A stretch of DNA of 64,000 nucleotides. Origin: Tachypleus tridentatus. Taxonomy: Eukaryota > Arthropoda > Merostomata > Xiphosura > Limulidae. The notes beneath the pieces are model-generated. The model did no database searches, had not been told where the DNA came from, and was given only the letters and a program-made list of their open reading frames with translations. The position numbers and the translations under genes are program-made. The stretch covers positions 68,540,447 through 68,604,446 of the forward strand of contig NC_134835.1 of the NCBI RefSeq assembly GCF_004210375.1. The letters run 5' to 3'. Within the stretch, counting starts at the first letter, position 1, and the number at the start of each line of letters is the position of its first letter. This document shows positions 24,499 to 35,030 of the stretch, piece after piece.

Positions 24499-25851
24499 TT
24501 GTAAATGTTGTATTTTTAAATATAGGTTAATAAAGTTGTTTTTTGTGATAATTGTTACTAGTCATAAGCCAAGTGATTTATGATATGCTTTACCTGCAGA
24601 TTCACATTTTTTTTAAACAGATAAACAGAAGTTATTCGTGTTAAAATTACTATTAGCTAGCTGACGCTAAATACTGATTAATTGTTCTTCTGAAAAGTAA
24701 ATGTAAGTAAATGTTTTATGGACATGGTTTCTTGAAATTAATTGTTTTGTAATAACAATATATGTATAAGAAATATTTATACTTCTAGAATTTTACGAAA
24801 ACAACCTTGTTTGTGTATATTTAGTCGTCTCTTATAAGTGACGCTTTAATAGAATTTTGACTTGTTTTTTTTTATTTTTGTCATGTTCAAAACTTCTTCA
24901 TAAAGCCTTGTAGTTTGAAACACGTGAAAAAAATCAGTCCTCTAAGAAATATTCCTACATGGTCAAAAGTCTGGTCCCGTTATTTATTAATTGTGATGGT
25001 AAAGGTAAATGTTTTATTGTGGAGTGCAACTGTACGAAGACAATTTTTCGTAAAAAAAAGTGTTTACAAAATATTGACTAAATTCTTAAAGGTCTCTTAC
25101 TTAAGGTGAAATACATCAATAATAAGGTATTATAGCGTCATCTATTGAGTTAAAAAGATATTTATGTTATTTTTGACACATTCAAGTAACTGTTTGCTAC
25201 TATATTACATTATATTACTACTGAATTAATCGACGACAGTATTCGCATTTTTTTTTCAAATATTCGAAGAACTTGTTGTAGATGTGATGATAAATATAAT
25301 AACAAGAATCCTCATTAAATTGAGATTTGAACACGTGGCTTCCATATGATAGTTTGTCATTGCAACTGTTGCGACAAACAGTATTGAATTTTAACAAATC
25401 ATTCACTTTCCAAATTTAAACTATCACTTCATTGTAGTTTTTCCAACATTTTATTATATTGCTTTAAACATAATTAAAAAGGTACAAACAACCCTTTCTT
25501 AACCGAGATTTGAGTTCCAGACTGCTTGATACAAACCACTAAACCCATTTTTACGAAACTAACAGAAAGTCCTGCTTTACCGATAGAGGAAGCGTTACGA
25601 ATAGACACTAGTTTATATATATATGTATGCGTGTGTATGAATGTATGTGTACATAGATTCTAAGTAATATGACTACTTTTTGCTTGCAGTCATTGTTTGT
25701 TTGTTTTTAAACAGGCAAATACAAGTTTTATTTGATAATTTCTATTATTTCCCAGTCAACTGGTTACACATTACTCATAATAAATATCTGTGTATAAGAA
25801 AGGGGTTCTTTGTTTTGTTCCTGTTTCTCCTTATAGCCTCCAAACCACATA
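24499..25851. other. Unannotated AT-rich DNA
   Basis: No feature recognised. Short TATATA/TGTGTG runs occur near 25614-25650. Confidence 0.5.
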
Positions 25852-26052
25852 GGCCCGGCGGTTAAGGCACTTGACTCGTAATCTAAAAGTCACGAGTTCC
25901 AATCCCTGTCACACAAAACATGCTCGCTCTTTCAGCTGTTGGTACGTTATAATGTTACGTTCAAACCCACTATTCATTGGTGAAAGAGTAGCCTAAGATT
26001 TAGCGGTGGGTGGTCATGAATAGCTACTTTCCCTCTAGTCTTACACTATTAG
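25852..26052 (+). mobile_element. SINE family A, 3' truncated
   Basis: Starts AGGCCCGGCGGTTAAGGCAC; the head lacks the usual ATGGCCAAGCGTG segment. It continues through B box AGTTCCAATCCC and the body, and stops at TTACACTATTA, about 80 bp short of the normal tail. The following GTTCTTTAAGCACCGAGGTG is not family A. Confidence 0.88.
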
Positions 26053-26597
26053 TTCTTTAAGCACCGAGGTGCGTAAAATGGAAAAAGAGGTCTCTTGCAC
26101 CTGACCCTCCTGGGTCTCGAAAATTTCCAACATTATCCAAATACCCACAAAGAAGAAGCGAACGATCGGAAATAAAACAAAATAAGTGTAGTTAGTTCAC
26201 TGCAAGCAACAGTATTTGAGAGTATTTTTTTTATAAGTAATTCGATTAGTTCTGTGTTTGTTCCGCATTAGCACTATAATGGTTTAGAGACCGCTAATAG
26301 CAAGCAATAATATTAAACGATATTGCTTAGCAAATAAACTCATGCTTCGCTTACGATGTATGTACTCAAATTATTTGGTTACTCGAATAATGTTAATCAA
26401 TTAAACAAATGAATATAGAGAAGACTGAATCCTCGACATCCCGCATAAGAAGCATATACTGTGTAGTATGAGCCGAAGTTCAAATATATTTTTCACATAT
26501 ATAGCATTATTAAGTGGAATACTATATATATATATATATGACAAGGGTATATGTTTTAAAAAGATAAACGCTTTAAATAATGTTTATGCAGAGTTGT

Positions 26598-26703
26598 TAT
26601 ATATGTGAAAACGGCTCGTTTGAGTTGAGAAAATATTTTATGTACAGGAGCTCTTCTACGTAAAATATTTTCTCAACCCAAACGAGCCATTTTTACATAT
26701 ATA
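26598..26703. mobile_element. Foldback element with 47-bp inverted arms
   Basis: Arms at 26598-26644 and 26657-26703 are near-perfect inverted copies, both containing GGCTCGTTTG(A/G)GTTGAG and AAAATATTTTA. They are separated by a 12-bp loop that contains GAGCTC. The arms differ at only about 3-4 positions. A TATATA run lies 80 bp upstream. I read this as the core of a foldback or MITE-type element. Its outer ends are not clear. Confidence 0.75.
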
Positions 26704-26802
26704 TTTTTCTCTACAAGTGGGTTTTCTCGACATCACTGATTAATACAAAATTGTTGTTTTCGATTAAAAGTAAATAAATGTAAACACATGGAATAGCCAC
26801 AA

Positions 26803-26928
26803 TTGTGTGTGTTTTTTCTTTTATAGCAAAACCACATCTGGCTATCTGCTGAGCCCACCGAGAGGAATCGAACACCTGATTCTAGCGTTGTAAATCCATA
26901 TACTTACTGCTATATTGGCTGGGGGCGA
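26803..26928 (-). mobile_element. SINE family C
   Basis: Inverted tail (GTGTGTGTTTTTTCTTTTAT, AGCAAAACCACATCTGGC), CTATCTGCTGAGCCCACCGA, a B-box region (GAATCGAACACC) and head (GCTATATTGGCTGGGGG). The tail-derived (GT)n and most of the head are intact. Confidence 0.88.
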
Positions 26929-27468
26929 CCACAAGTGAAATATATTTATGCGCACAACATTTGTAACCTTGTTTCTGTAATTAACCGTCAACTTTGACTA
27001 AAATCTTGAGAGTTTTTTTTTTTTTTATTGATCGAAATCGTGATAAAGCAACTATAAAATATTTAATTTTTAAAATTATTGTATCAGGAAGTATAAACAT
27101 CTACTGTCTTTATTTGTCCCTATTTCAAATATTTTTTCTTTTTCTTTTCAATATGGTATCAACTCTCTTTTTCTTTCTTGCTGCTCCAAAGCACTTAGGA
27201 CATTTCCGATCCACTACCAATAACGAAAATGATGTAATAGTTAATTCCCCTAGTGAGTAAGCTCGTTCTTTGCGTATGAAACATTTAAATTTCAGACCTA
27301 ATTGTCGAGTTTTAGGAAGCTGTATTAAGATCGTTGGAAACAGTTAGTAGCTATAAAATGGCAAATTTTTAAAATTATGTTATTAGAAAGTCTAAAGGTT
27401 AACTGTCGTCATATGTTTGGTTGTAAATTTAATGCTTGTATGAGTGTCTTGACCGCATTTATACATCT
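26929..27468. other. Unannotated AT-rich DNA
   Basis: The 88-codon frame at 26994-27260 begins in a run of T and has no recognisable domain. Nothing else recognised. Confidence 0.5.
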
Positions 27469-28066
27469 TCTGAAACGTGTTTGTTTTTGCTTATTTGTTT
27501 GTTTTTGAATTTCGCACAAAGCTGCACGAGGGTTATCTGTGGTAGCCGTCCCTAATGTAGCAGTGTAAGACAAGAGGGTTTTTGTTTGGTTTTTGAATTT
27601 CGCGCAAACTACTCGAGGGCTATCTGCGCTAGCCGTCCCTAATTTAGCAGTGTAAGGCCTGAGGGAAGGCAGCTAGTCATCACGACCCGCCGCCAACTCT
27701 TGGGCTACTCTTTTACCAACGAATAGTTGGATTGACCGTCACATTATAACGACCCACGGCTAAAAGGGCGAGCATGTTTGGTGCGACCGAGATTCAAACC
27801 TGCTACCCTTGGATTACGAGTCAAACGCCTTAACACACTTGGCCATGCCTGGACGAAGACTAGAGGGAACGCAGCTAGTTTTCACTACCTACCGACAACT
27901 CTTGAGCTATTCTTTACCAACAAATAGTGGGATTGATGGTAACATTATAACGCCCCCACGGCTGAAAGAGCGAGCACGTTTGGTGCGACGGGGATTCGAA
28001 TCCACCACCCTCAGAGTACGAGTCGAACGCCTTAACCCACCTAGACATACCGGGTCTGAAACGTGT
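27469..28066 (-). mobile_element. SINE family A (older, host of a nested copy)
   Basis: The outer element is 27481-28054, flanked by the perfect 12-bp duplication TCTGAAACGTGT at 27469-27480 and 28055-28066. Its sequence is 27481-27578 plus 27868-28054, with a second family A element inserted in the body. The head at the right end keeps GATTCGAATCCACC and ends CATACCGGG. Confidence 0.95.
27579..27855 (-). mobile_element. SINE family A nested inside another family A copy
   Basis: A full-length younger copy in the same orientation, with inverted tail TTTTTGTTTGGTTTTTGAAT at the left and GGCCATGCCTGG at the right. It is flanked by AAGACAAGAGGG (27567-27578) and AAGACTAGAGGG (27856-27867), a 12-bp duplication of the outer element's own body with one mismatch. 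Confidence 0.95.
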
Positions 28067-28953
28067 AATTATTTTCTTTCGCACAATGTGTTAAGTGCAG
28101 AAAATCGAAAATGGCTAACTGCCATAAATTTTAAAGCAAGCAAATTTATGCTTCGCGTAAAAGTGTATTTAAACGTCAGACCAAATTGTCAATTTTTGTA
28201 TTGAGATGTAATGGTACTGCATTACGTATGTTACGTATTATGATTTCAAATGCCTAAAACGGGGTTAATTTTTAATTTAATTTTTTAAGTTAGTTGAATA
28301 TTGATAAGTATTCAATTTATGATGTTTGCCAACAAGATGAATACACACAGTGTTTTTGCTTAATACAAGTATGTTTTAATACACAAACAATAATACAATT
28401 TATAATAACGGTTATTACAAATAGTTATTGCAAATAATGATTTATATACAAAAGTTTTACAAATTTACAAACAATATTGAGCATCCTGTTCAATGCAGAA
28501 CTTCCTTGATATCTTATCAAGGGTTCACGACAAGCGAATTAATTCTGAATTGATAATGATAGAATTCACTTAACGTGGAGCTAGCTAGTTCTTCAGTGAT
28601 CTCACATGAGTGTTTCGCTGCTGAAGCTATATAATGTCTTCATAAAATACTAATGTATGATGTTAGTTCGCTGAAGTTAAACGATTTGTAACGTTCGAAA
28701 CCTCTAAATTTTCCTGGTTAATGCCTATATTTTTCCGAATAATTAGAGTTTATAACAGTTAAACCCGACTGAGGTTTATAATAAACCAACTGTTCGCAAT
28801 ACCGATTTAACGCTACAAGTTGCATGCACATCTAAATATTAATTTAACTGAAACAAACATCGGTATTAAAATAAATATATTATAGAAAATCTGTCACACT
28901 TGTAATCTCCAAAGAGGCAAAGAATTAGCTTAACGCGTTTTTTTCTGTATTTG
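28067..28953. other. Unannotated AT-rich DNA
   Basis: The 131-codon frame at 27809-28204 is mostly read-through of the nested SINE pair and is not a gene. No other feature recognised. Confidence 0.5.
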
Positions 28954-29244
28954 ATTATGTTACAGCCAAGCGTGTTAAGGCGTTCGACTCGTAATCCGAG
29001 GGTCGCGGGTTCAAATCCCGGTCGCACCAAACATGCTCGCCCACCCAGCCGTGAGGGCGTTATAATGTAACGGTCAATCCCACTATTCGTTGGTAAAAGA
29101 GTAGCCCAAGAGTTGGCAGTGGGTGGCGATGACTAGCTGCCTTCCCTCTAGTCTTACACTGCTAAATTAGGGACGTCTAGCGCAGATAGCCCTTGAGTAG
29201 CTTTGCGCGAAATTCAAAATAAAGAGATAAACAAATTATGTTAC
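28954..29244 (+). mobile_element. SINE family A, slightly 5' truncated, with target-site duplication
   Basis: The element is 28964-29234, with ATTATGTTAC at 28954-28963 and 29235-29244. The first dozen bases of the head are missing: it starts at AGCCAAGCGTGTTAAGG. The CTCGTAA loop, B box GGTTCAAATCCC, body and tail are little diverged. Because the truncated end abuts the duplication, the truncation happened during insertion. Confidence 0.93.
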
Positions 29245-30679
29245 CTGAGTAACTGTCTTTAAAGTTAACATTATAAACATGGTAGTTTTGCATTTGTATA
29301 GAACAACGGACGTTGAACGTTGCTCACTTTTGCATTCGTATAAACATAAAAGTACCACTATATAATTAGTCAATAGGAATATTAAGTTTTCATGTGAATT
29401 ATCACACACCTACATAAAGTGTTTAGCGCGCATTGCTTTCATAATTAAATAGATAGTAAAGTATATTACAAATTATTAATTTGATGTAATTCTAGAATTA
29501 TCAGAATGGAAATTAAATGAGCTCCACCAGGCTTTCGAGTACCATGTCTTAATATTTTTTTATCATCAAATTTATTGTAGTTCCGTGACATTACTGTTAC
29601 AACTCTAATAACATGTGAACTACCCACTAAAAAGGAGGATTTCCGAGATCTGTATAAGCAGGGTACTGCTACCTACAAAAAATAATTTTGTATATACAAT
29701 TGTATACATGCTAAAATAAACTGTAGTGTGTTTAACCTTTCTACTTTTATGACAAATCTTCTTAAGTAGTCCAAATGCAATACTTACATTATATTCCAAA
29801 TATTGTATCGGTTTTGATTCATTATGCTCACAAGGGATTTCGCTATTTAAATTTTATTTTGCAATCTCTTCTTAATTTACAGTACTTAGATATTTTAATG
29901 TTCGAACACTCGCAACTGCGAATTTAACAATAGCGTAAATGATGGATGGCAAGATAACGGTTATTTTCTAACTCTTTTTCTATAGTAGAATCCAGTTGTT
30001 TATTTTTCAAATATAATACTGTGAAGAGTCAAAATATCCAATTATAATAATGATCTATATGAAACTAGCTTACAGTTAAAGTGCAATGTGTTAAAATTAG
30101 TTTATTCGATAATCTTATTTGTAAAAAATATTTTTGTAAACAATTGCACCCTTTCTGAGCAAAACATAAATTCTGCCATTTTATTCTGTTGACGTAAAAT
30201 TTATTTTTAAGTCTTTTTTTTTCAGTTTATTTCAATGAAATGCTACTCGAATACTAACTTTGTTTTTGACTTTTCATCACTTATGCAATTTATTCATCTT
30301 TGGTCACTTATTGTTTAAGCCTAATGTTACTGAAAGGGTGCACATGCAAATAAGACTGAACTCGCGAATCCTTAAAGGGAAATATCAAACTGGTACAGTT
30401 ATTAAACTAAGGAATTATTTAACATTATAATAAATTAAAATAAACCGTCTATTTCCTTACGCAATAATAGATTTGCAAAGTACTACTGAAGAAACGTTTA
30501 TATAATACGAAAAATACAAAAACTCAACTCTGTACGAAGTCTTGTAAAACAACAACTGCTTTAATCGTTTCTTAATGGAGGCTAAAAACTGAAAAAAAAG
30601 TTTCAGATACAAAATTAAATTTCTTAAAACCATACAAAAATTTTTGAAATATCACGAACATTTTATAAACAAACATCTG
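29245..30679. other. Unannotated AT-rich DNA
   Basis: No gene or classified repeat recognised in about 1.4 kb. Confidence 0.5.
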
Positions 30680-31195
30680 GGTCATTCCGTGTCAAATCAT
30701 CCGGGGGGCTGCAGGTGACCCCCTCAGAATGCCTTGAAAACAATTCACATGTGCTCACCTACCCATATAATGAAAAATTGCCAAAGGTTAGATCAATATC
30801 TCTAATAGTTTCTGATTAACAGCCCTGTAAAATTTAGTTAATGTTTTTTTTTTATATTTGGCGAATTCATTTTCGGGCAAATTTGGCTGCTTAAAGCTGC
30901 AAGAGTAATGGCGGTAGAAAGCTGAAATTTGCTGCACTGATTGAATTAATCACACAAAATTTAAAAATGGTCTCAAACCAAGTTTATCTTTCTTAGGATT
31001 TTCATAGTAAGGTTGTAAGATCACCTGAAACCCAAAATCGTAAAAAAAACATTGGTTTATTTAATAAGCCATAGCTTTAAAACTTAATATGATACAAAGC
31101 TGAATTTTGTTTTCAAATTTCCTATAACATATCAGTTGATAAATCAGCAATTGTTGTAAATAAAAGTCTATTAGATCTCCTGTAAAAAAAATTTA
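30680..31195. other. Possible unclassified interspersed repeat
   Basis: The start (GGTCATTCCGTGTCAAATCA followed by a CCGGGGGGCTGCAGGTGACC run) is markedly GC-rich against its surroundings. It reads like a transposon-derived sequence I have a vague memory of from arthropod genomes. I see no terminal repeats or intact frame, so this is only a flag. Confidence 0.3.
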
Positions 31196-31203
31196 TTTGC
31201 ATG

Positions 31204-31418
31204 CAGACTAAAGTGAAGGCAACTAGTTATCAGCACCCACAGCTAACTCTTGGGTTATTCTTATCTAACCAGATAATGGAACATGAACGTGGGTGTGTCA
31301 CTTATAATGGGCCTACAGCTCCAAAGTACGGAACTAATTTATGAGATGATGGGATTCGAACCATAAACCTTCGAACGTACAGATTGAGAATATTAATCAC
31401 TGAACCATGCTTGCTCCT
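31204..31418 (-). mobile_element. SINE family D (different head, A-like body)
   Basis: On the minus strand the head reads GCAAGCATGGTTCAGTGATT with B box ATGGTTCGAATCCCATC. It is followed by a unique segment and then by AACCCAAGAGTTAGCTGTGG and CTAGTTGCCTTCACTTTAGT, clearly related to the family A body. The tail beyond AGTCT is missing or unrecognisable. Old and diverged, but tRNA-like in layout. Confidence 0.75.
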
Positions 31419-31894
31419 TGTTTAAATCATTGCTAATTCTTCTGCTTCCCCGGCAAATTCTAAAAAAAAATCGAAAAAAGAATATAAGTTTTCTCCATGA
31501 AAGTTTGATATTTTGGCATGTGTCTCTAAAAGGCCATCTAGCAGTGAAGTAAATTTTACGTAGACTTATTCAAACAACACATATACTTGTCCCATTCTAA
31601 AGTTTTCAAATACCAAAACTGAACGCATAATTCGGTATTTTAAAGTTTAGATTAAAGCATTACTAGTAATGACTATTCTGAACAAACGAAACATACAAAT
31701 CCGTACGCAGTATTGCTGCACGTTACAAAGTTGCAGATAGAAATGATACGCTGGAGTAGTTTATAATGTGATATCTTCGTTTTGATACATTAAAGAGCAA
31801 ACTATTATCTTTAAAGGTTGTTAGTAACAATACAGAGAAGTATTGTATTAAACTGCTTTTATGTTGTTAGAGAGAGTTATGCTAATTACATTAT
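31419..31894. other. Unannotated AT-rich DNA
   Basis: No feature recognised. Confidence 0.5.
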
Positions 31895-32880
31895 GCAAAT
31901 TATGTGACAGTCGAGGATAATGTGTCAGTTCAGATTATACAACTAACGGTTTAGAAGAAATTAGCGTGTTAGTCTAGGTTACATCATACAAATAAAGGTT
32001 CAGAAGAAAGCAACGCGTTAGTCCAGGTTATATTATATAGTTAGTGGTTCAGAAGAAAGCAACGCGTTAGTCCAGGTTATATTATACAGTTATTGGTTCA
32101 GAAGAAAGCAACGCGTTAGTTCAGGTTATATTATATAGTTAGTGGTTCAGAAGAAAGCAACGTGTTAGTCCAGGTTATATTATATAATTAGTGGTTCAGA
32201 AGAAAGCAACGCGTTAGTCCAGGTTATATTATATAGTTAGTGGTTCAGAAGAAAGCAACGCGTTAGTCCAGGTTATATTATATAGTTAGTGGTTCAGAAG
32301 AAAGCAACGCGTTAATCCAGGTTACATTATACAGCTTATGTCTCAGTAGGAGGTAACGTGCTGGTTCAAATTATACAATTTGTGGGTTAGAAAAGTAAAG
32401 TATTAGTCCAGATTATACGGCTTATATTCAAAAAGGGAATAAGGTGTTAACACAAATTAAACAATTTGTTTATCATTAGAGGTTAAAGTGTATGTCCAAA
32501 CTATACAGAAGGCGGGTCAGAAGAAAATGGCTTTGTAATTAATATTATATGGCTTGTATATCATAACTGTGTGTGTGTGTGTGTGTGTGAGTTTTCTTAC
32601 AGCAAAACCACATCGGGCTATCTGCTGTGTACATCGATGGTAATTGAACCTCTGATTTTATCATTATAAATCCGAAGATGTGACGTTGTTCCATCGGGTG
32701 ACATGTACCATGAAAGAGTAACGTCTAATCCAAATTATACAATTTGTAAATCAAAAGTGGATAACCTGTTAACCGAAATTAAACAACTTGTATTTCATTA
32801 GAGTGTAACATGTTAATCCAAACTGTACAGCTTGTAGTTCACTCAAGAGCAGCTTACTGATCAATGTTGCACTGTACAGC
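31895..32880 (+). repeat. Minisatellite, 49-bp unit, homogenised core with decayed flanks
   Basis: Seven near-identical units start at 31998, 32047, 32096, 32145, 32194, 32243 and 32292, each beginning GTTCAGAAGAAAGCAACGCG and then TTAGTCCAGGTTA. On both sides (31895-31997, 32341-32560 and 32706-32870) are increasingly diverged units recognisable by GTTA.TCCA.ATTATAC. A family C SINE sits inside the right decayed part. Confidence 0.88.
32567..32700 (-). mobile_element. SINE family C inside the 49-bp minisatellite
   Basis: Inverted (GT)n tail, AGCAAAACCACATCGGGC, CTATCTGCTGTGTACATCGA, a diverged B-box region (GGTAATTGAACCTC) and an eroded head ending CCATCGGGTGA. Minisatellite-like units continue on its right side. 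Confidence 0.85.
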
Positions 32881-33880
32881 TTATGTATATATAAAGAAAG
32901 CATTGTAGATAGGATATATAATCACTATTTATCTGTTCGTTTTAAGTATTATTTTAGTTCTGACACCAATTCGAGTTTATGTTATTTGTTTAAGAGCAAC
33001 GTTCCGTTCTAGATTATGTTACCAAATATATGTATTTATTAGTTAGTCTATAGGAACGCCTTAGTCCACATATTAAGTAAACGATCTGGGTGTGTGTTAG
33101 AGAGCATGATATTTCAAATATCAGCAAAAAGGTTTTTTGTGTTACAATGTCGTTTATTACAGATCCCAGAACACAGGTTGTATGTATACTAAACAGCTTT
33201 GGGTGACTAATCTCCTCATGCGTCATCAATCTATGACTAAATAATTTCTAGTTCCATTAAGCCTAATTGAACTATAATTTTGAGATTCCTCATTAACTTG
33301 AATTGTAATTAAATGATGTCTGGAGGCCAATCGTACTGTGTTTGTATAACCTTGTTTCAGCATAAACAGTCATCATTGTCTCCATACCAAGTTTAAACAA
33401 ATTGGATTCCGAGAACAGGAATCCACATTTGTATAGTGCTGGGATCGATAACATCTTTTCACTAGTAGTTTTATCTGCGATATTTCAAGAATATATTTGA
33501 GTCAGCTTTCGAAATAATTTACACATCAACATTTTTAAAAAGTTCACACCTGATAGAGGGCAAGACCTTGGTATACATTGTCCTACACAGAATTCTGTAC
33601 AATTCCAAAATACATAATAATATAAACCTTTTAAAATAAGTTACTTAATCGAATGTTTACGATTAAGAAATTAAAGTTAGAAAGTTTTGTCCAACTGTAC
33701 CTTAACGGTCATCACTATGGTATGAACTTGTGCATATTGAACGAATAAAATAATCTAATTTTCAACAGTGAGATAGTAAAAATATACAAATAATGCTGAT
33801 GAAAATAAACTGGCTGTTAATCATTCCGTTCACCATTTATTACAAGACATTTAATTACAATTCAAATAAAACCGCTATAC
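32881..33880. other. Unannotated AT-rich DNA
   Basis: Possible very decayed 49-bp units persist to about 33090 (TTAGTCCACATATTAAGTA). Otherwise nothing recognised. Confidence 0.4.
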
Positions 33881-33884
33881 TATT

Positions 33885-34330
33885 AAGATTGAAACATGCG
33901 AGGTGTCTACCCGATACAAATAGGTAATTTTACTTTACACTTATGGTAAGATCACGAGATGTCTGCCATATAAAAATAAATTATTCTACTGTGCAGTCAG
34001 AGTAAGGCTAAAGGATCTTTACCCTATACAACAAAGCTATTTTATTGTACAGTCAGAATAAGGCTATGAGACGTTTAACCTATATCAATATAATATTTTA
34101 CTGTACACTTCCAATGATGTAGTTCAATGTTTAGTCAGAATAAAACTGTAGGATATACCCTCTTTGCTAACGGAATATTTATATTTTGCTATATAGTCAA
34201 GGTAAGGTTATTTAATGTGTCCTCTTTCCAAACATATATTTTACTGTATAATTATAGTGAAAATGTTGATGACTATATCTCTAAAAACTAGTAATATTAC
34301 TGTATATTTGTGTTAAGACCAATTTGCTGT
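33885..34330 (+). repeat. Degenerate tandem repeat, about 60-bp unit
   Basis: Recurring blocks GT(C/A)AGA.TAAGGCTA, then ACC(C/T)TAT and AATATTTTACTGTACA occur every 55-65 bp, about 7 times, with many substitutions. The unit boundaries are soft. Confidence 0.6.
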
Positions 34331-34407
34331 TAATAAATACGTTACGATTGTATATTCAAAAATAACTGTAAAATTACAAAATAAAGGTTGTAGATGGTTT
34401 ATTTTAT

Positions 34408-34595
34408 TCAACATTGTTGGCTAGAGTATCTACTAATAATTTTTGCTCAACATTGTTGGCTAGAGTATTTACTAATAATTTTTACTCAACATTGTTAGCT
34501 AGAGTATTTACTAATAATTTTTACTCAACATTGTTGGCTAGAGTATTTACTAATAATTTTTGCTCAATATTGTTGGCTAGAGTATTTACTAATAT
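34408..34595 (+). repeat. Minisatellite, 39-bp unit, 4.8 copies
   Basis: Units start at 34408, 34447, 34486, 34525 and 34564 (TCAACATTGTTGGCTAGAGT, then ATTTACTAATAATTTT). Differences are limited to single substitutions. The period is 13 codons and one frame is open across the array (83 codons), reading a repeated LLARVFTNNFYST block. I take this as a consequence of the period, not as a gene. Confidence 0.92.
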
Positions 34596-34911
34596 TCAAG
34601 GAAAACACATGCACCTAAAGACGTTTATTTTTTCTTCTTGTAATAGTACCGCATCCTATCGATAAACTTGAGTTATATCTAAGTAAAACATGACAATTAA
34701 AGAAATATTTTAATAAAATTAAATGTAATATATTTTTATCATTTATAAAGATTTTGATATCACCTTAAGATATACCACAGAATTTTCTAAAACGCTGTGA
34801 TATTCAGGAAAAAACCCATTAAAGACAATGTGACTTCTTGTTATATGTCATAGATTGTTTGTAATTTAATACGATTTTGAAAATGAAAATGCAACAACAT
34901 GAGAATTTCTC
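34596..34911. other. Unannotated AT-rich DNA
   Basis: No feature recognised. Confidence 0.5.
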
Positions 34912-35030
34912 CTTTCAGTGGCTCAGCAATAGACCTGAAAACTTAAAAAGTCAAAACCATGTTTCGATACCCGTAGTAGTAAGAGCACAGATAGCCCATT
35001 AGGTAGGTTCGTGCTTAACAGTAAAACAAA
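34912..35030 (+). mobile_element. SINE family B, diverged
   Basis: TTTCAGTGGCTCAGCAATAG, B box TGTTTCGATACCCG and GAGCACAGATAGCCCATTAG are clear. The middle (AAAACTTAAAAAGTCAAAAC) and the tail (GGTTCGTGCTTAACAG) are altered. Confidence 0.88.

Noticed and set aside
27809..28204. 131-codon plus-strand open frame
   Set aside because: It reads antisense through two nested SINEs and into AT-rich DNA. No protein family or start context.
34414..34665. Repetitive protein LLARVFTNN from the 39-bp array
   Set aside because: A 39-bp period automatically gives a repeated 13-residue frame. No splice sites or conserved flanks.
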